From: Kappaphycus alvarezii
Taxonomy: Eukaryota > Rhodophyta > Florideophyceae > Gigartinales > Solieriaceae
Direction: 5' to 3'
NCBI GenBank assembly: GCA_002205965.3
Contig: NADL03000550.1
Coordinates: 310,001 to 374,000, forward strand
Length of the DNA stretch: 64,000 nt
Position numbers and translations under genes: made by a program
The notes under the pieces: model-generated
The model's input: the letters and a program-made list of their open reading frames with translations, nothing else
What the model was told of the DNA's origin: nothing
Databases searched by the model: none
Part shown: in pieces, positions 37,197 through 49,137 of the stretch
How the letters are laid out: every line of letters starts with the position of its first letter
Numbering within the stretch: the stretch's first letter is position 1

Positions 37197-40100
37197 TGAT
37201 CGCGTTTTGTCGCAAGCCATTGTGTTCCGCGCCACTGTTTGGCGCTTTGATATTGCTTCTCTCATCATCGGTTGCTCGCGGCCAGGCGGATTCGTCGCCG
37301 GAAGCGGGTTTGTTATGTGTTGAGGCCGGCGGAACTGTGGTCGAGGATTTCGCAGACCTGCGATTCAAAGACGTTGATGCCACATCCACCGAAGGTTGGC
37401 CCGGACCCGTCTCGTTGGCTCGGAAAGGCAACACCTTTGAAGTCACGGCCCAACGCTTGGGTGTTCGGGCGTTTGCGCTCGGTGATGGGGATTTCGACGG
37501 CGACGGCTTCAACGACATGGTCGCACTCCTTCTCTCACCCAATTGCCATCTGCATTTTTTAAGGAACGTGCGCACGAGCACTGGAAGCTTTGACCGCTTC
37601 TCTTCCGGGGGTACGGCCGGTGACACCGATTACGAAGCTCAGCGTATCGCCACGCCTGGCGTTTGTGACACCGAAGCGGCGGCGATCGTGGCCGGAGATT
37701 TCGACGGCGATGGTGACCAAGATTTCATCTACCTCAACGCCGCTGACGAGAACGCCTCGGGTCGCCTCGAGCTCGCTCAGTACTTTGAAAACCGCTTACT
37801 TCCGGATGGGATCTCTCCGACGCAGCCGCATAACTTCGCTGCACCCACCGATATTCTGTCTCAATTCACCAGCGGAGAGTTTGAGCCTGTGGCGCCGTTG
37901 ACCACCAAGTACTTCGACGTCGTCGACTGGAATAACGACGGTCTCGATGACGTTGTCATCGCCTCGTCGCACGAGGGCGAGGGTACGGATACCCGGGTAC
38001 TGCTGTTTCGATCTCAAGGGGTGGCAACTTCGAGCCTGCGTTCGGTTTGTTGGAAGGCACCGGGTTTCGCAGACGTTTGGCGACGAGCGGCTCCAATGCA
38101 GAGCGAGGGTGTGATGGGGGAAGTCACGGCATCGTCACCGTGACAGCTCGGGACTTCGATGGCGATGAGGCCGTTGATCTGATCTTAGGTGGCGGCAAAG
38201 ATCGCCGTCTCAGACATTGGCGAAATGACGGTACCGGTCGTTTTACGCGTTTGCCGGATATCGCTTTTCCCGAGGGCGGGCCGATATTTGCTCTCGGTGC
38301 TGATTTTGACGGCGACGGTGACTTCGATCTGGTGGTTGGTCGTGACGGATGGCGTTGTGGTCGTGCGGGCGGGCAGGTCTTTTATTTCGACAATGACGGC
38401 GAAGGGAATTTTGCTCGACGGACAAATCCGATCATCGATACCGGGATCGACCTCGACCTCGGGATCGCTTTTGACATCGATAACGACGCGCAGAACACGC
38501 CGGATCTTATTGCCGCCGACGGTAACGATTTGGGAATTTACAGCCAGATTCTGAGCGAAAAAACCGCGTTTTATAACCTCCAGGGCAGCGTTCGCTCGCT
38601 GACCTACAGACCTCTGACCGATCAGCAAGCCTTCACGAGTGTCTTGGTCAAGGTAGATCACCGAACGCCGCCTGGTACCGATTGGCGGTTTTTCATATCG
38701 AACAATGATGGTCTGTCATGGGAAGAAATTCCCGAGACCAGCTCGACGGCGGTTCTGAAGACCTCTTTAATTTCACAAATTTTGGCTCAAAGCTTCGCTG
38801 GCGAATCGATCTGATGGCTGAGGAAGACAGCCCTCCGCCGGATGGTAGAGTCTTCGCACCGTTGTCTCGTAACTCACCGATCATTGAGCGCGTGACCCTG
38901 AATTACACCTTCGGTGACCGCCGTCTGTACTCGCGCTCAGGCCTCGCTTTGGCGAAGAACATTGAGTTGTCGAACGACCAAACCCGTGATGTGCTTTACG
39001 CCAGCGCTTTCTATTATCCGGGTTACGAGGGTTTTCTCTATGCGTATGATGTCGAGGACTTTGTCGGCAACCCCGACGGCACGACGTTCAGCATTGTCAA
39101 TGAAGATCCGTCCGTCAGCGTCCTTTGGGAGGCTGGTGAACAGCTCCGTGCCCGAGACGCGGGCTCGCGCTCGATCTACACCGCACTCGCGTTGGACAAT
39201 GATGGTGTCCGCAACGACAGGGTGGGTTTCGTAGTCGCAAACAGCGAGGCGCTCGCGAACGACATGTCACTGAACGTTGAAGAGGCCGAGGAGGTGATCG
39301 GCTTCGTGCGCGGGGTATGGCCCACGGCCAGGGTTGGAAATTTTACGATCCGGGACACTCCACACCGGTATTTGTGGGCGTACCTAATGAAAACCCGGAA
39401 GATCCGCCGTTCTCTGACACGAACTACCGCGCGTTCATTGAGAGCGAAACCGAACGCAACCCACGGGTCTATATCGCATCAAACTCAGGTATGCTCCACG
39501 CCTTCGACGCGGCCACGGGCGAAGAGGCTTGGGCGTTTATCCCCAACAACCTCTTGGGCCGCCTCAAAGCTCAGCTGAAGAGAAGCGATGCAGGTGATGC
39601 GAGCTACGATCACCAATTCCTTATCGACGGCAGATTGATGGCCCATGACATTTTCGATGGTTCTCAGTGGCGCACTGTTTTGATATCCGGTCAGGCGAAG
39701 GGTCGTGGTCGAGGTGACAACAATTACTACTTTGCTCTCGACGTGACCGATCCCGATGATCCGATCCCTCTATGGGAGTTCACTGACCCATGGGAAAACG
39801 AAGTGGAGGAGTGCACTGGCGAAAACCCGATCATCACGCAGCGAGAAACCTGCACCCGAAGTTGTACCACCTCATGCAGTAGTGACGGTCATATCTTTGT
39901 GGAGAGCACAGAGTCGCCGGGGCAAGTTTTGATTGAAGCCGAGAACTTTAACTCGACGGCGACTATCGACGCGATACATCGCTGGACCACAGATATTGAG
40001 TGTCCTGGCGGTGACGTTGCCGTATCGGAGGGGGCATGCGTTCAAGCTGTCCCGTCGGAGGGTGGTGACCCTTGCGATGACAGTTTGACGAGCTGTGGTG

Positions 40101-41780
40101 CTCAGATGGTCTATGAATTCGCAGTGGTTTCCCCCGGCACTTATCACGTCGATGCTCGGATGTTCGCAGAGCAAGATGATGATAACTCGATTGTCATCGA
40201 GGTCGACGGTCGCGGCGAGGGAATCTTGAATGTCACGGCCGATCGCGGCTGGGGTTGGTTTCGCGACAAAAACGAGTTTGACCTCTCCGTCGGTGATCAC
40301 ACCCTGGCGGTCTATATGCGTGGAGAAGGCACGACTCTTGACAAATTTGCGGTCACGCGCTCCGGACCGATTGCTGACCAGAGCTTTGGTGCTGCACAGC
40401 AGTGTTTAGAGCGATGCTCTAAAGTGTGTTCAACGAACGACGTCTCAGTCCAACTCGACGACGCGAGCGAATGGCCTGAGTGCGGGGTTGGCGACAACGA
40501 GCGTTGTTGCCTGGGTCCCGAGATCAACATCTGCCATCCGGTGGGCCAGGTTTGCCCGCAAGTTGAAACGGCTTCCGGAGAGACCTGGTCTCAGCCGACG
40601 GTTGGACGAGCACGTATCGGTGGGCGAGGGCGCTTTCTCGCTTTTTTTGGATCGGGCTACAGTAATCTCCCGACGACACCGGATACGGTCGGTCGAAGTG
40701 TTTATGCGATCGATGTGATGACGGGCGAGCTCGTTAAGCAGTGGGAATTTGACGACATTCCTACCGGACCGGCCAATCCCTCGACGATCGCGATGACGAT
40801 ACCGGGGTCGGTGGCGCTCGCTGACGTTTTTGATCCGGGGGCTCGGGAGCACGTGCCGATGGATTCGTTGACCGAGTTTACGTCGGTGATCTCGAGGGTC
40901 GGCTCTGGAAGATTGAGTTGGACACCGAGGGGGTTCTTGTCGATGGACAGATCGCCGACGACCAGTGGCCGGCGTGCGTGCTCTTTGATGCAGGCGACCC
41001 TGATCCCGGCAATGGCTCGGGTCGTACGTGGGCTCCGGTGATTACGAGACCGGCGGTGGCGTTCCCGAAGTCGCTTCTCAATTCCCTCACGTTTATTTCG
41101 GCACCGGGGGCGATGATAACGTACCCGACGTCCTGGGTGACGGTGGCCCCGGTATCCAGCAGCGCTTCTATGCCGTGCGTGACGATACAGATTGCCGTGC
41201 GCCCTTTGATACCGCTCCTCTTGTCACCTTAGACGACCTCGCCATCGAGGAGCTCGAGTGGATCGTTGGTGATGGATTGGAGGTCGATAGAACAACACCG
41301 CTCGATCCGCCGGATGCCGAAGGTACCATCCAAGATCGTTATTGGGCGGATCCGGTAGTGCTCGATGACACTGTCGTTTTCTTCGCATCACTTCCGGGAA
41401 AGATAGAATCGGTCAACCCCTGCGAACTCTTCGACAATGAGTCCCATTTTTACGCTTATGCCGCACGAGATTTTTACGACGCGGATGAAGCTCGAACCAT
41501 TCGTGCCGGGACGACAATTTTCTCGGGAGCGATCCCATACCTTTCGGCGGATTCGCAGATCCGTAGGGCGGTGGTGCTCGATAGCGATGGCAGTGCCCGA
41601 GCAGTGGCGCGACGGGGTGCACGGTCAAGTTCTGTTGATGCCACCGATGTCTTTGTTCAGGAGTTTGCTGCGGTTGACTCTGAACGGCCAAACATTCGCT
41701 CGATCAGCACGCAGAGTATCGGCACACGGGCCGCGGCGTTTCGCGTCATCCGTTGGCGCGAGATCGGAGTGGAGCGATGA
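37193..41780 (+). CDS. pilY1: PilY1-like pilus tip adhesin with FG-GAP N-terminus and CBM6/35-like insertion (copy 1), at least five frameshifts
   Basis: Reconstructed chain of ~1,530 residues. A signal peptide (LFGALILLLSSSVARG) precedes six Asp-rich FG-GAP/VCBS calcium repeats, e.g. GDFDGDGDQDF, DWNNDGLDDVV, ADFDGDGDFDLVVG. The C-terminal half is the PilY1 propeller: SGMLHAFDAATGEEAWAFIP, YYFALDVTDPDDPIPLWEF, GSGYSNLPTTPDTVGRSVYAI, a calcium loop ending DRVYVGDLEG, and a terminal IRWREIG. Inserted in the propeller (about 39920-40360) is a jelly-roll module starting LIEAENFNS and ending HTLAVYMRGEGTTLDKFAV, flanked by Cys-rich segments. Breaks near 38018, 38745, 39313, 40850 and 41075 are read as indels. 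No VWA domain. Coupled to pilX and fimT by ATGA overlaps. Confidence 0.87.
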
Positions 41781-42499
41781 TCACCACTGCTCGTCGCTCC
41801 CGACATTGTGTTGACGCGGAGCGTGCTTGTTCTCGCGTAGATCGGTTGGGGTATCCTGCCGATGCGGGCTTTACTCTCGTCGAGCTGATGACCGTTGTTG
41901 CGATCTTTGGGGTTCTGACAACCCTCGCAGTGGCCAGCCTGGGGAATTTCAGTTGGAATCAGCGTTTGAACACCGTTGCTCGCGGTGTCTTGGCTACCAC
42001 CTCTCGAGCTCGTGCCGAAGCGCTGCGGCGCGGGCAGCGCACCATGGTGCAGTTCATCCTTGCCTCTGATGCCGCGGATGCGACCGAGATCAGTGTCGTC
42101 GCCTTTGACGACGTCAATGGCGACTACATCTTCGACGAGACCACGGACGAGCTTATCGACCAGTATTATATCAATCAATTCTTGCTTTCGACGTACTTGA
42201 CCCTCGGGACCCCGGCGACGACCTACGCCGAGCAATTGGTGATCGATGATGGCGGTACATTGGTGCGAAGGGCCCCTGGCGGTGCGCCGATCCCAGGCAG
42301 TATCCTCTTCGACCATCGAGGATTTTCCTATCGCTTGGGTGCGACGAGCGGCGAAGAGATCTTAAACTCGGTTCGTATCGAGATCTCCGACCCCGAGCAT
42401 GTCGACTCGGGTAATTCCGATACCACGCGTGCTCGCGTGCTGGAAGTTACTGTTGCTGGCGCAGCACGTATTCGTGTGCAAGAGACGCCGATTTCTTAG
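41777..42499 (+). CDS. fimT: FimT/GspH-like minor pilin
   Basis: About 240 residues in one frame. The prepilin motif AGFTLVELMTVVAIFGVLTTLA has the Gly|Phe site and Glu+5. The GspH/FimT core follows: NFSWNQRLNTVARGVLATTSRARAEALRRGQRTMVQF. The C-terminal half is longer than usual and contains GSILFDHRGFSYRLG, matching the conserved GspH strand. The pre-leader is unusually long (~30 residues). The ATG overlaps the pilY1 stop. It probably primes pilus assembly together with PilV, PilX and PilY1. Confidence 0.85.
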   Translation: MITTARRSRHCVDAERACSRVDRLGYPADAGFTLVELMTVVAIFGVLTTLAVASLGNFSWNQRLNTVARGVLATTSRARAEALRRGQRTMVQFILASDAADATEISVVAFDDVNGDYIFDETTDELIDQYYINQFLLSTYLTLGTPATTYAEQLVIDDGGTLVRRAPGGAPIPGSILFDHRGFSYRLGATSGEEILNSVRIEISDPEHVDSGNSDTTRARVLEVTVAGAARIRVQETPIS

Positions 42500-42755
42500 G
42501 GTTTGGCGGTTTCGATCGCCACACCCGGGCAAGCGCGCAAGCGGCTTTGATAGCGTCCACGACTCTGGCCGATGATCCGTTTTGAACCCTTGGCGCTTCA
42601 TACTGAACCGTCGAGGGTCAGGCTCTCGCACGGTTTTCAACTGCTTGCATATCTTTAACCCTCTCTTACCAGCGGCACTTAACACATCGCTAGGCTGTTA
42701 CGCATACCGTCTACGACGCGGGTTTTGCGGCAGTTGACAGGGGCGAGGACGAGGA

Positions 42756-45700
42756 ATGCGGAGCACAACAATCATCAGACTTCTTATGGGTGGGGGCGTG
42801 GTTCTAGGGAGTCCGAGTGTGAGTCGTGTGTCATGGGCGCAGTCGCCGGCGTGCCAACCGACGGCGGTCACTGTAACTGAGAGCTTCAACGACACGGTCT
42901 ATCAGGACGAGGCCCGAAGTTCGGTTGACGGCTGGGGAGACGGGTCGATAACTCTCGCAACCAAGGGCAACTCGGTTGATCCGACCTTGGATAGATTCGG
43001 TGTTCGTGTGCTCGCGATGGTGGATGGTGACTTTGACGGAGACGGCAACACCGACCTGGTCACGCAACTCCTCTCGCCCAACTGCCATTTACATTTTCTG
43101 CGCAACCGTGGTCCGGATAACAGCGTCAGTCCGCCAACTTCTCGAGGCTTTGATACCGGCGGAGTCACCGGGAGTACTGGATTCGACAGATTCCGTATCG
43201 ATGATCCCCCAGATTGCTCGTCGCTTGGTGGTGGGCTTCTGAGTGGCGATTTTGATGGCGACGGCGATCCTGATTTGCTCTATTTGACGATTCGTGACCA
43301 AGACACGAATGGCAGACTCAATCACGCCTACTACTACGAGAATCTTGGTCCTAGCCTCGGGCTTCCGCGTTTCGCTTCGCGTCGTGACTTGGTGTCACAG
43401 TTCTTCAATGCTCCCCACGAGCCGGCGTGGCATTGGATTTCGAACTCTCAAGTGGTTGTAGATTGGGACGACGACGGCTTCGATGACGTTCTTTTGGCAT
43501 CATCGTATGGTTCTTCGAGTCGGGTACTGCTTTTTCGCTCTACCGGGAGCGGCTTCGAACGGGGTTATACGCTACTCAATGACACTGGCCTTCGACCCCC
43601 TTTTGCCGATGATGCTGTGCCGGCATCCTCGGACTGCACCGGTACGAGTCGAGGCATTACGGCGCTATCTGCTGAGGACTTTGACGGCGATGATGATCGC
43701 GATTTGATCATCGGAAGTGTGAGCCAACCTGATCTGATGTACTGGCGAAATGATGGCTCCGACGCATTTACACGAGTGCCAGACATTGTCTTTCCTGAGT
43801 CCGGGGCGGCCTTTGCGTTTGGCGCTGACTTTGATGGCGATGGCGACGTGGATCTGATGGTAGGGCGAGACGGCTTCAACTGCGGTGGCGAGGGTGGACG
43901 GGTTTATTTTTTTACCAACGATGGTCGCGGCGTATTCACACGCCGTCTGGGCTCAGTGATCGATGTGGGTTTCGATCTGGATCACGGCGCAGCGTTTGAC
44001 ATCGACGGTGATCCGCAGGGGTCGGTGGACCTGATCGCTGCCGACAGTAACGACCGGGTAACTACGAACAGATCTTGGTCCAAGATCTCAGTCTCTTTAA
44101 TCTCAAGGGTGTGGCGCAGTCGACGACTCTCGATACCGCGCCCGACGCTACGGCGTCCATTGTCAAAGTTCGGGTTGATGTTGCCGATGAGGTTCCAAGT
44201 GGCACCAACTACACCTTGTACGTCTCTGCCAATGGCGGCCAAAACTGGGAGGAGGTTCGTGAAGAGTTTCGTTATGGCCAGGCCGACTACATCTTCAAGC
44301 ACTTTGGATCAGATCTTAGGTGGCGTGTTGAGCTTGAGGCCGAGCAGGACAGGTTGAGTTCGGATGAGGTGCAAAATGGCCCTGCCTCGAAGGAAACTCC
44401 GCGCATCTCCAGAATGACCTTCACCTATTACACCGTCGATCGCCGATTGTACTCCCGGTCTGGTTTAGCCCTCGCTGATGACCTTCGTCTCGCGGATGGG
44501 AACGATGCCGACGTCTTGTACAGCTCTGCATTTTCGTACCCTGGTTTTGAGGGTCATCTGTACGCGCATGACATTACCGATTTTTCAGGCGACCCCAGCG
44601 CCTCGGCATTCACTTCGGTTTCTGACGACCGTCGTCCCGACTGATCTGGGAGGGTGGTGAAATCCTTCGAGATGCGCTGGAGCCCTCTCGAACTATCTAC
44701 ACCTCGCGGGATTCCAATGATGACGGCCTGATCGATGATCGAGTTGTGTTTGCAACGGGTAGTGCCCGGTCCTCGCTCTCGACATGGCGATGTCGACCGC
44801 CGCAGCCGAAGAGCTCATCAACTATGTACGGGGAGGTATGGGTCATGGAGACCGCTGGAAGCTCTACGACGCTGGTCATTCAAGCCCGGTCTTTGTTGGC
44901 GCTCCTGCCGAAGACGCTGAGTACGCAATGTTTTCCAGTTCAGGTTACGGTGACTTTGTTACGGCGCAAAGTGGTCGGGCTCCACGGGTTTACATCGGTT
45001 CGAACGCGGGATGATCCACGCTTTTGACGCAGTGACCGGGCTCGAGGCTTGGTCGTATATACCGCATAACCTTCTCGCACGTCTCAAACAGCAGCAAGAC
45101 ATCGATTCCGGTGGTGCTCCGGCGTATAGCCACCAGTTTCTGGTCGACGGCCAATTAACGGTGCGCGACGTGTATGACATCGACAGTGCACGTTGGCGAA
45201 CGGTGCTGATCTCGGGGCAAGCTTTGGGTCAGGCCCGAGGCGACGATAATTACTACTTCGCTCTCGATATTACCGATCCGGACGATCCCTTACCGTTGTG
45301 GGAGTTCACCAACAGCTGGGACAACACCTTGCAGACCTGCAGCGGCGAGACTGACGTGACGGTGTGCGACGAGCCTACATGCATTGAAACGTGCAGCGAT
45401 GATTGCAACGGACCGAGTCCGATTTTCAATGACGCGCGACCTGGCGAGATCTTCATGGAGGCTGAGTCGTTCAACAGCAACACGACGATCGATGGTATTC
45501 ACGAGTGGGTCGATGAGGGTAGTGCTTGCCCTCTCGGGTTGAACGGCTCCGGCGTTTCCGGGAGCTGTGTGCGAGCATTGCCCACTGACGATTTTTTGAC
45601 CTGTTTCAACGACCAGCTCTCGGAGTGCGGCGCGCAACTGGTTTACAGCGTCAATATCGAGGTGGAAGGGCGTTATCGCATCTACGCTCGCGGCTTTGCT

Positions 45701-47265
45701 GCGACTGAGGTTCGTGGCGACTCGGTACTGGTGTTCATGAACGATGCGTCGCAGAGTCGGTTGACATTTCCTGAAGATGGCAACTGGCACTGGTTGCAAG
45801 GCACTGGGAGTCACGTACTCACTCCTGGCGATCACACGCTGACCGTCTACATGCAGAGAAACGGTCTACGCCTTGATCGACTCCTGTTGTCTCGAGTCGG
45901 ATTTTCGTTGTCCGACGCCGATTTTGGACCCGAGCAAAGCTGCGTTAATCAATGCTTTGAGTCTGATTGCGTCCAAAACTGCTCAGAAGTCACACTTGAC
46001 CAAGACGATGAATGGCCGGAGTGCGGTGTCGGTAGCGGACGACGCTGCTGTATCGGTGCAGTATCCAATGTTTGTCACGCCGTAGGAGAAAGCTGCCCGG
46101 AGGTTGGCACGGCCCTTGGTGAAACCTGGTCACGACCGGTGGTGGGCCGAGTTCAAGTCGACGGTGCTCAGCGCTTTGTGGTGTTTTTCGGATCTGGCTA
46201 CAACAATCTCCCACTCGCCCCCGATGCGGTCGGGCGCAGCGTTTATGCGATCGATGCGGTGAACGGTCGACTTTTTAAACGCTGGGATTTTGAGGACCTG
46301 CCGAACGGAGCTTCTAACCCGTCGACGATCGATAACACGGTCCCGGGAACGCCGGAGCTCGTTGACCTCGACGACGATGGTGATATCGACCGTCTTTATG
46401 TCGGCGATCTCGAAGGTCGGCTGTGGAAAGTTCAGACGGATAATGAGGGCATTCTTGGCGGCGGCCAGGTCAGTGATGCAGCATGGCCGTCATGCGTGGT
46501 TTTTGATGCCGGCGATCCCGACAACGATGGTGATCGCACCTGGGCGCCCATCATCACGAAGCCAGCCGTAGCGTTTCCCGCAGGCGTCAATAGCGCCCCT
46601 CATCTCTACTTTGGTACTGGTGGTGACGACCGGGTGCCGATGGATCTGCGTTACCGCTTTTATGCGATCCAGGATGACCGTGGTTGTCAGATCGGGAATC
46701 GAAGTGATCCGCTCATAACTTTGGGGGATCTCAGCATCGACGACCTCGAATGGGTTGTCGGGGATGGCTTTGCTACTGACTTCCTAACCCCGCTCGATCC
46801 TGCGGATACCGAGGGTGACGAGAATGATCGGTATTGGTCGGATCCCGTGGTCCTTGACAATACGATCGTGTTTTTCGCATCGCTACCGGGCTCGGTTGAG
46901 TCGGTCGATCCCTGCCAGGAACTGGGCAGTGGTTCGAAATTCTACGGCTACGCCGCGCGGCCATTCTTCGATGACACGGCGAGTGTTCAGCGGAGGGCGG
47001 GCGAATCGATATTTTCGGGTGTGCCGTTCCTGCGGGCCGGAGCCCGGATCCGCCAGGCGGCGGTTTTGCGCAAAGATGGCACCACACCTGGTGTCGTCCG
47101 CCGAGGTCAGCTTCCACGCTCGGCGCCACCACTGACATCTTTATTCAGGGGTTTGCCTCAAACGATGCTGAGCAGCCCGACGTGCTCTCCGTCGCCGCTC
47201 CAAAGATCGGGCGATCGGGTACCAAGATCCGAGTGATCCGTTGGCGCGAGGTCTTTATCCGGTAA
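42756..47265 (+). CDS. pilY1: PilY1-like pilus tip adhesin, same architecture (copy 2), about five frameshifts
   Basis: Paralogue of the preceding pilY1, alignable along the whole ~1,500 residues: signal peptide, six FG-GAP repeats (DGDFDGDGNTDLV, GDFDGDGDPDLLYL, DWDDDGFDDVLLAS and others), then the PilY1 propeller with SYIPHNLLARLKQQ and GSGYNNLPLAPDAVGRSVYAI. The calcium loop is complete (DLDDDGDIDRLYVGD). The CBM6/35-like insertion (about 45440-45895) begins FMEAESFNS and ends HTLTVYMQRNGLRLDRLLL, again flanked by Cys clusters (CDEPTCIETCSDDC; CVNQCFESDCVQNC). Breaks near 44055, 44640, 44775, 45008 and 47120. It starts 256 bases after fimT, where I see TTGACA at 42734 and ACGAGGA before the ATG. 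Confidence 0.87.
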
Positions 47266-47285
47266 ACGTCTCGAGGTACTCCGAG

Positions 47286-48224
47286 TCATTTTTTGCCGTC
47301 GGTTGTGTCACGATGTTCGATGACCTGCAGGAACGCACCCTCTAAAGTGACACCGCGTTGTACCCCGAGTATGTTGACGCGGTGGTGAAATAGGATTTCC
47401 ATCACGTCGCGGATCACGTCGGCGGGATCGTGCTGGTCGTTGTAGCGAACTTCGAAGAGGTCGGCGCGAAGACGCGCCGTGACTCCGAGGCGACTCTCGA
47501 TTTCATCGACCGGGGGAAGTGGTCCTGGTGCGATCTCAAAGAACAACTCACCCCGAGCTCGGGTGAGCTCGTCGACGCGACCGCTGTAGCGCAGTTCACC
47601 CTGATCAAGAATTGCGGCGGACGAACACAACTCTTGGATCTCATTCAAATTATGACTGGAGATCACCACGGTGGTCGTTGGGATAAGAGATGCGATGAGG
47701 TCGCGAATCGCCCGGGCATTTTTTGGATCACAACCAGCTGTCGGTTCATCGAGGAAAATCAATTTTGGATCGCCAATGAGTGTTTGGGCAATGGCCACCA
47801 AGGTTTTCATACCTTGCGAGAGTTCGCGTGCCTTCGCGCGCCCGCGCGTGCCTAAGCCAACACGTTCAAGGACACGCGAGGCCTCGTTGCGGGCGGCTCT
47901 CTTCGACATACCTTGAAGTGAGGCGAAATGAACCAGCTCCTCCTCGAGTGTGATCTGAGGTGGAAACATTGCATCTTGAGGTAGAGCGGCGACCTGACCG
48001 CGAAGGGTGTGAAGCTTGTCGACATCCGTGTTCAGCACGCGAGCGTGGCCACGGTCGAGGTGAATCCAACCGCACAAAATACCGAAGGCGGTGGTTTTCC
48101 CCGCACCGTTCGGCCCTAAGAGGCCAAAGAGCGTGCCTTCCTCGACTTGGAGGTCAATTCCGCGTAGCGCCCGGGTGAAGCCGTAGCGTTTCTCCAGACC
48201 CCGAGCATCGATAGCGAGACTCAA
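47286..48224 (-). CDS. ABC-2 type exporter ATP-binding protein
   Basis: A ~312-residue ATPase: Walker A LLGPNGAGKTTAFGIL, Q-loop AALPQDAMFPPQ, signature ELSQGMKTLVAIAQ, Walker B LIFLDEPTAGCDPKNA and switch His ISSHNLNEIQ. A ~90-residue C-terminal extension contains EIAPGPLPPVDEIESRLGV. I start at a TTG that overlaps the permease stop (TTGA); codons further upstream lie inside the permease gene. The Ser of the usual LSGG signature is kept although its Gly pair is changed to QG. Substrate unknown. Confidence 0.85.
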   Translation of the reverse strand: MSLAIDARGLEKRYGFTRALRGIDLQVEEGTLFGLLGPNGAGKTTAFGILCGWIHLDRGHARVLNTDVDKLHTLRGQVAALPQDAMFPPQITLEEELVHFASLQGMSKRAARNEASRVLERVGLGTRGRAKARELSQGMKTLVAIAQTLIGDPKLIFLDEPTAGCDPKNARAIRDLIASLIPTTTVVISSHNLNEIQELCSSAAILDQGELRYSGRVDELTRARGELFFEIAPGPLPPVDEIESRLGVTARLRADLFEVRYNDQHDPADVIRDVMEILFHHRVNILGVQRGVTLEGAFLQVIEHRDTTDGKK

Positions 48225-49120
48225 AGGTCTCTCGCTTGCAGTCGACGATCGGCGAGCGTTAGCAAGATCACGGCGGTGGCTAAGTAGGCGGCGATGGCGA
48301 TGAGTGGTTCGAGCCAGCCAGCATGCCAAAATTTGCTCTGTGCTTGCACTGGCGAGATCCATCGTAGCCCGCGCAGCCACGACCAACGTGAATCTTCAGG
48401 CAATGCGCCAAGCCACGTTATGAATCGCATCACCATGGTCCCACCAACCGCCAACATCAGGGCGTTGATAGCTCTGACGGTCAACGTCGAAGCACAGAAG
48501 GTAAGCCCAAGGTAAGCCGCGAAAACCGGTAGCGAGAGAAACCAAGTCCATACGATGCCAGGCAGAGTCTCGCTGAGATGAACGGAGTCCACCCACACGA
48601 CGGTGTTGACGACAAAAACAAGCGCGGCGAGCCCTGCGATCACACCGTGCAGCGTAGCGTGGGCCGCGTACGTGCCCAAAAGTATCGCTCGGCGTGACAC
48701 ACGCAACGATGAGAAACACAGTGTTCGGTTTTGCAGACTGCTTTGAATGACGTCAAAGCTCGATAAGGCAGCCAGGAAAGGCATAAAGGTCAGCGTAGAC
48801 CAGAAATAAAGTGGCACTGTCGCTGAGCGCAACACCAAGGGCGATAGTTTATCCGACGGTAGTCCGGCGAAAAACTCGACCACGGGTAAAAACCCATCTT
48901 TACCATTCACGGTAAATCCAGCGGCTGGGGACGGCCCGTTTGATTCGACGTCGTTCAGCACGTGCAGGGCAGCTAACTCGATCTGCCGAAGGACAAACGC
49001 AAAAATCAGCGAAGCGGTTACCGCCGCAGCGATGTAGACCGTGGCGATAATCATGACCCGTCGTGTCTTCACGGCCACAACAAGCTCGTGTCGAGCGACT
49101 TCCAGCCAACCATTCATCAC
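48221..49120 (-). CDS. ABC-2 type permease
   Basis: A 299-residue inner-membrane protein with six hydrophobic segments. The first is followed by a ~90-residue periplasmic loop (FTVNGKDGFLPVVEFFAGLP...), the pattern of ABC-2 permeases such as NosY/Nod-J relatives. It carries a sequence (LRVSRRAILLGTYAAHA) like the elbow-helix/second-TM start of this family. Its last codons overlap the start of the ATPase gene, so the two form a transporter operon. Substrate cannot be inferred. Confidence 0.8.
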   Translation of the reverse strand: MMNGWLEVARHELVVAVKTRRVMIIATVYIAAAVTASLIFAFVLRQIELAALHVLNDVESNGPSPAAGFTVNGKDGFLPVVEFFAGLPSDKLSPLVLRSATVPLYFWSTLTFMPFLAALSSFDVIQSSLQNRTLCFSSLRVSRRAILLGTYAAHATLHGVIAGLAALVFVVNTVVWVDSVHLSETLPGIVWTWFLSLPVFAAYLGLTFCASTLTVRAINALMLAVGGTMVMRFITWLGALPEDSRWSWLRGLRWISPVQAQSKFWHAGWLEPLIAIAAYLATAVILLTLADRRLQARDL

Positions 49121-49137
49121 CCTATCCCTACCCAGCG

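Noticed and set aside
47266..47295. CTCG...CGAG plus T6 after the second pilY1 as terminator
   Set aside because: The stem is only four base pairs and the T run falls inside the end of the convergent ABC gene; not convincing.
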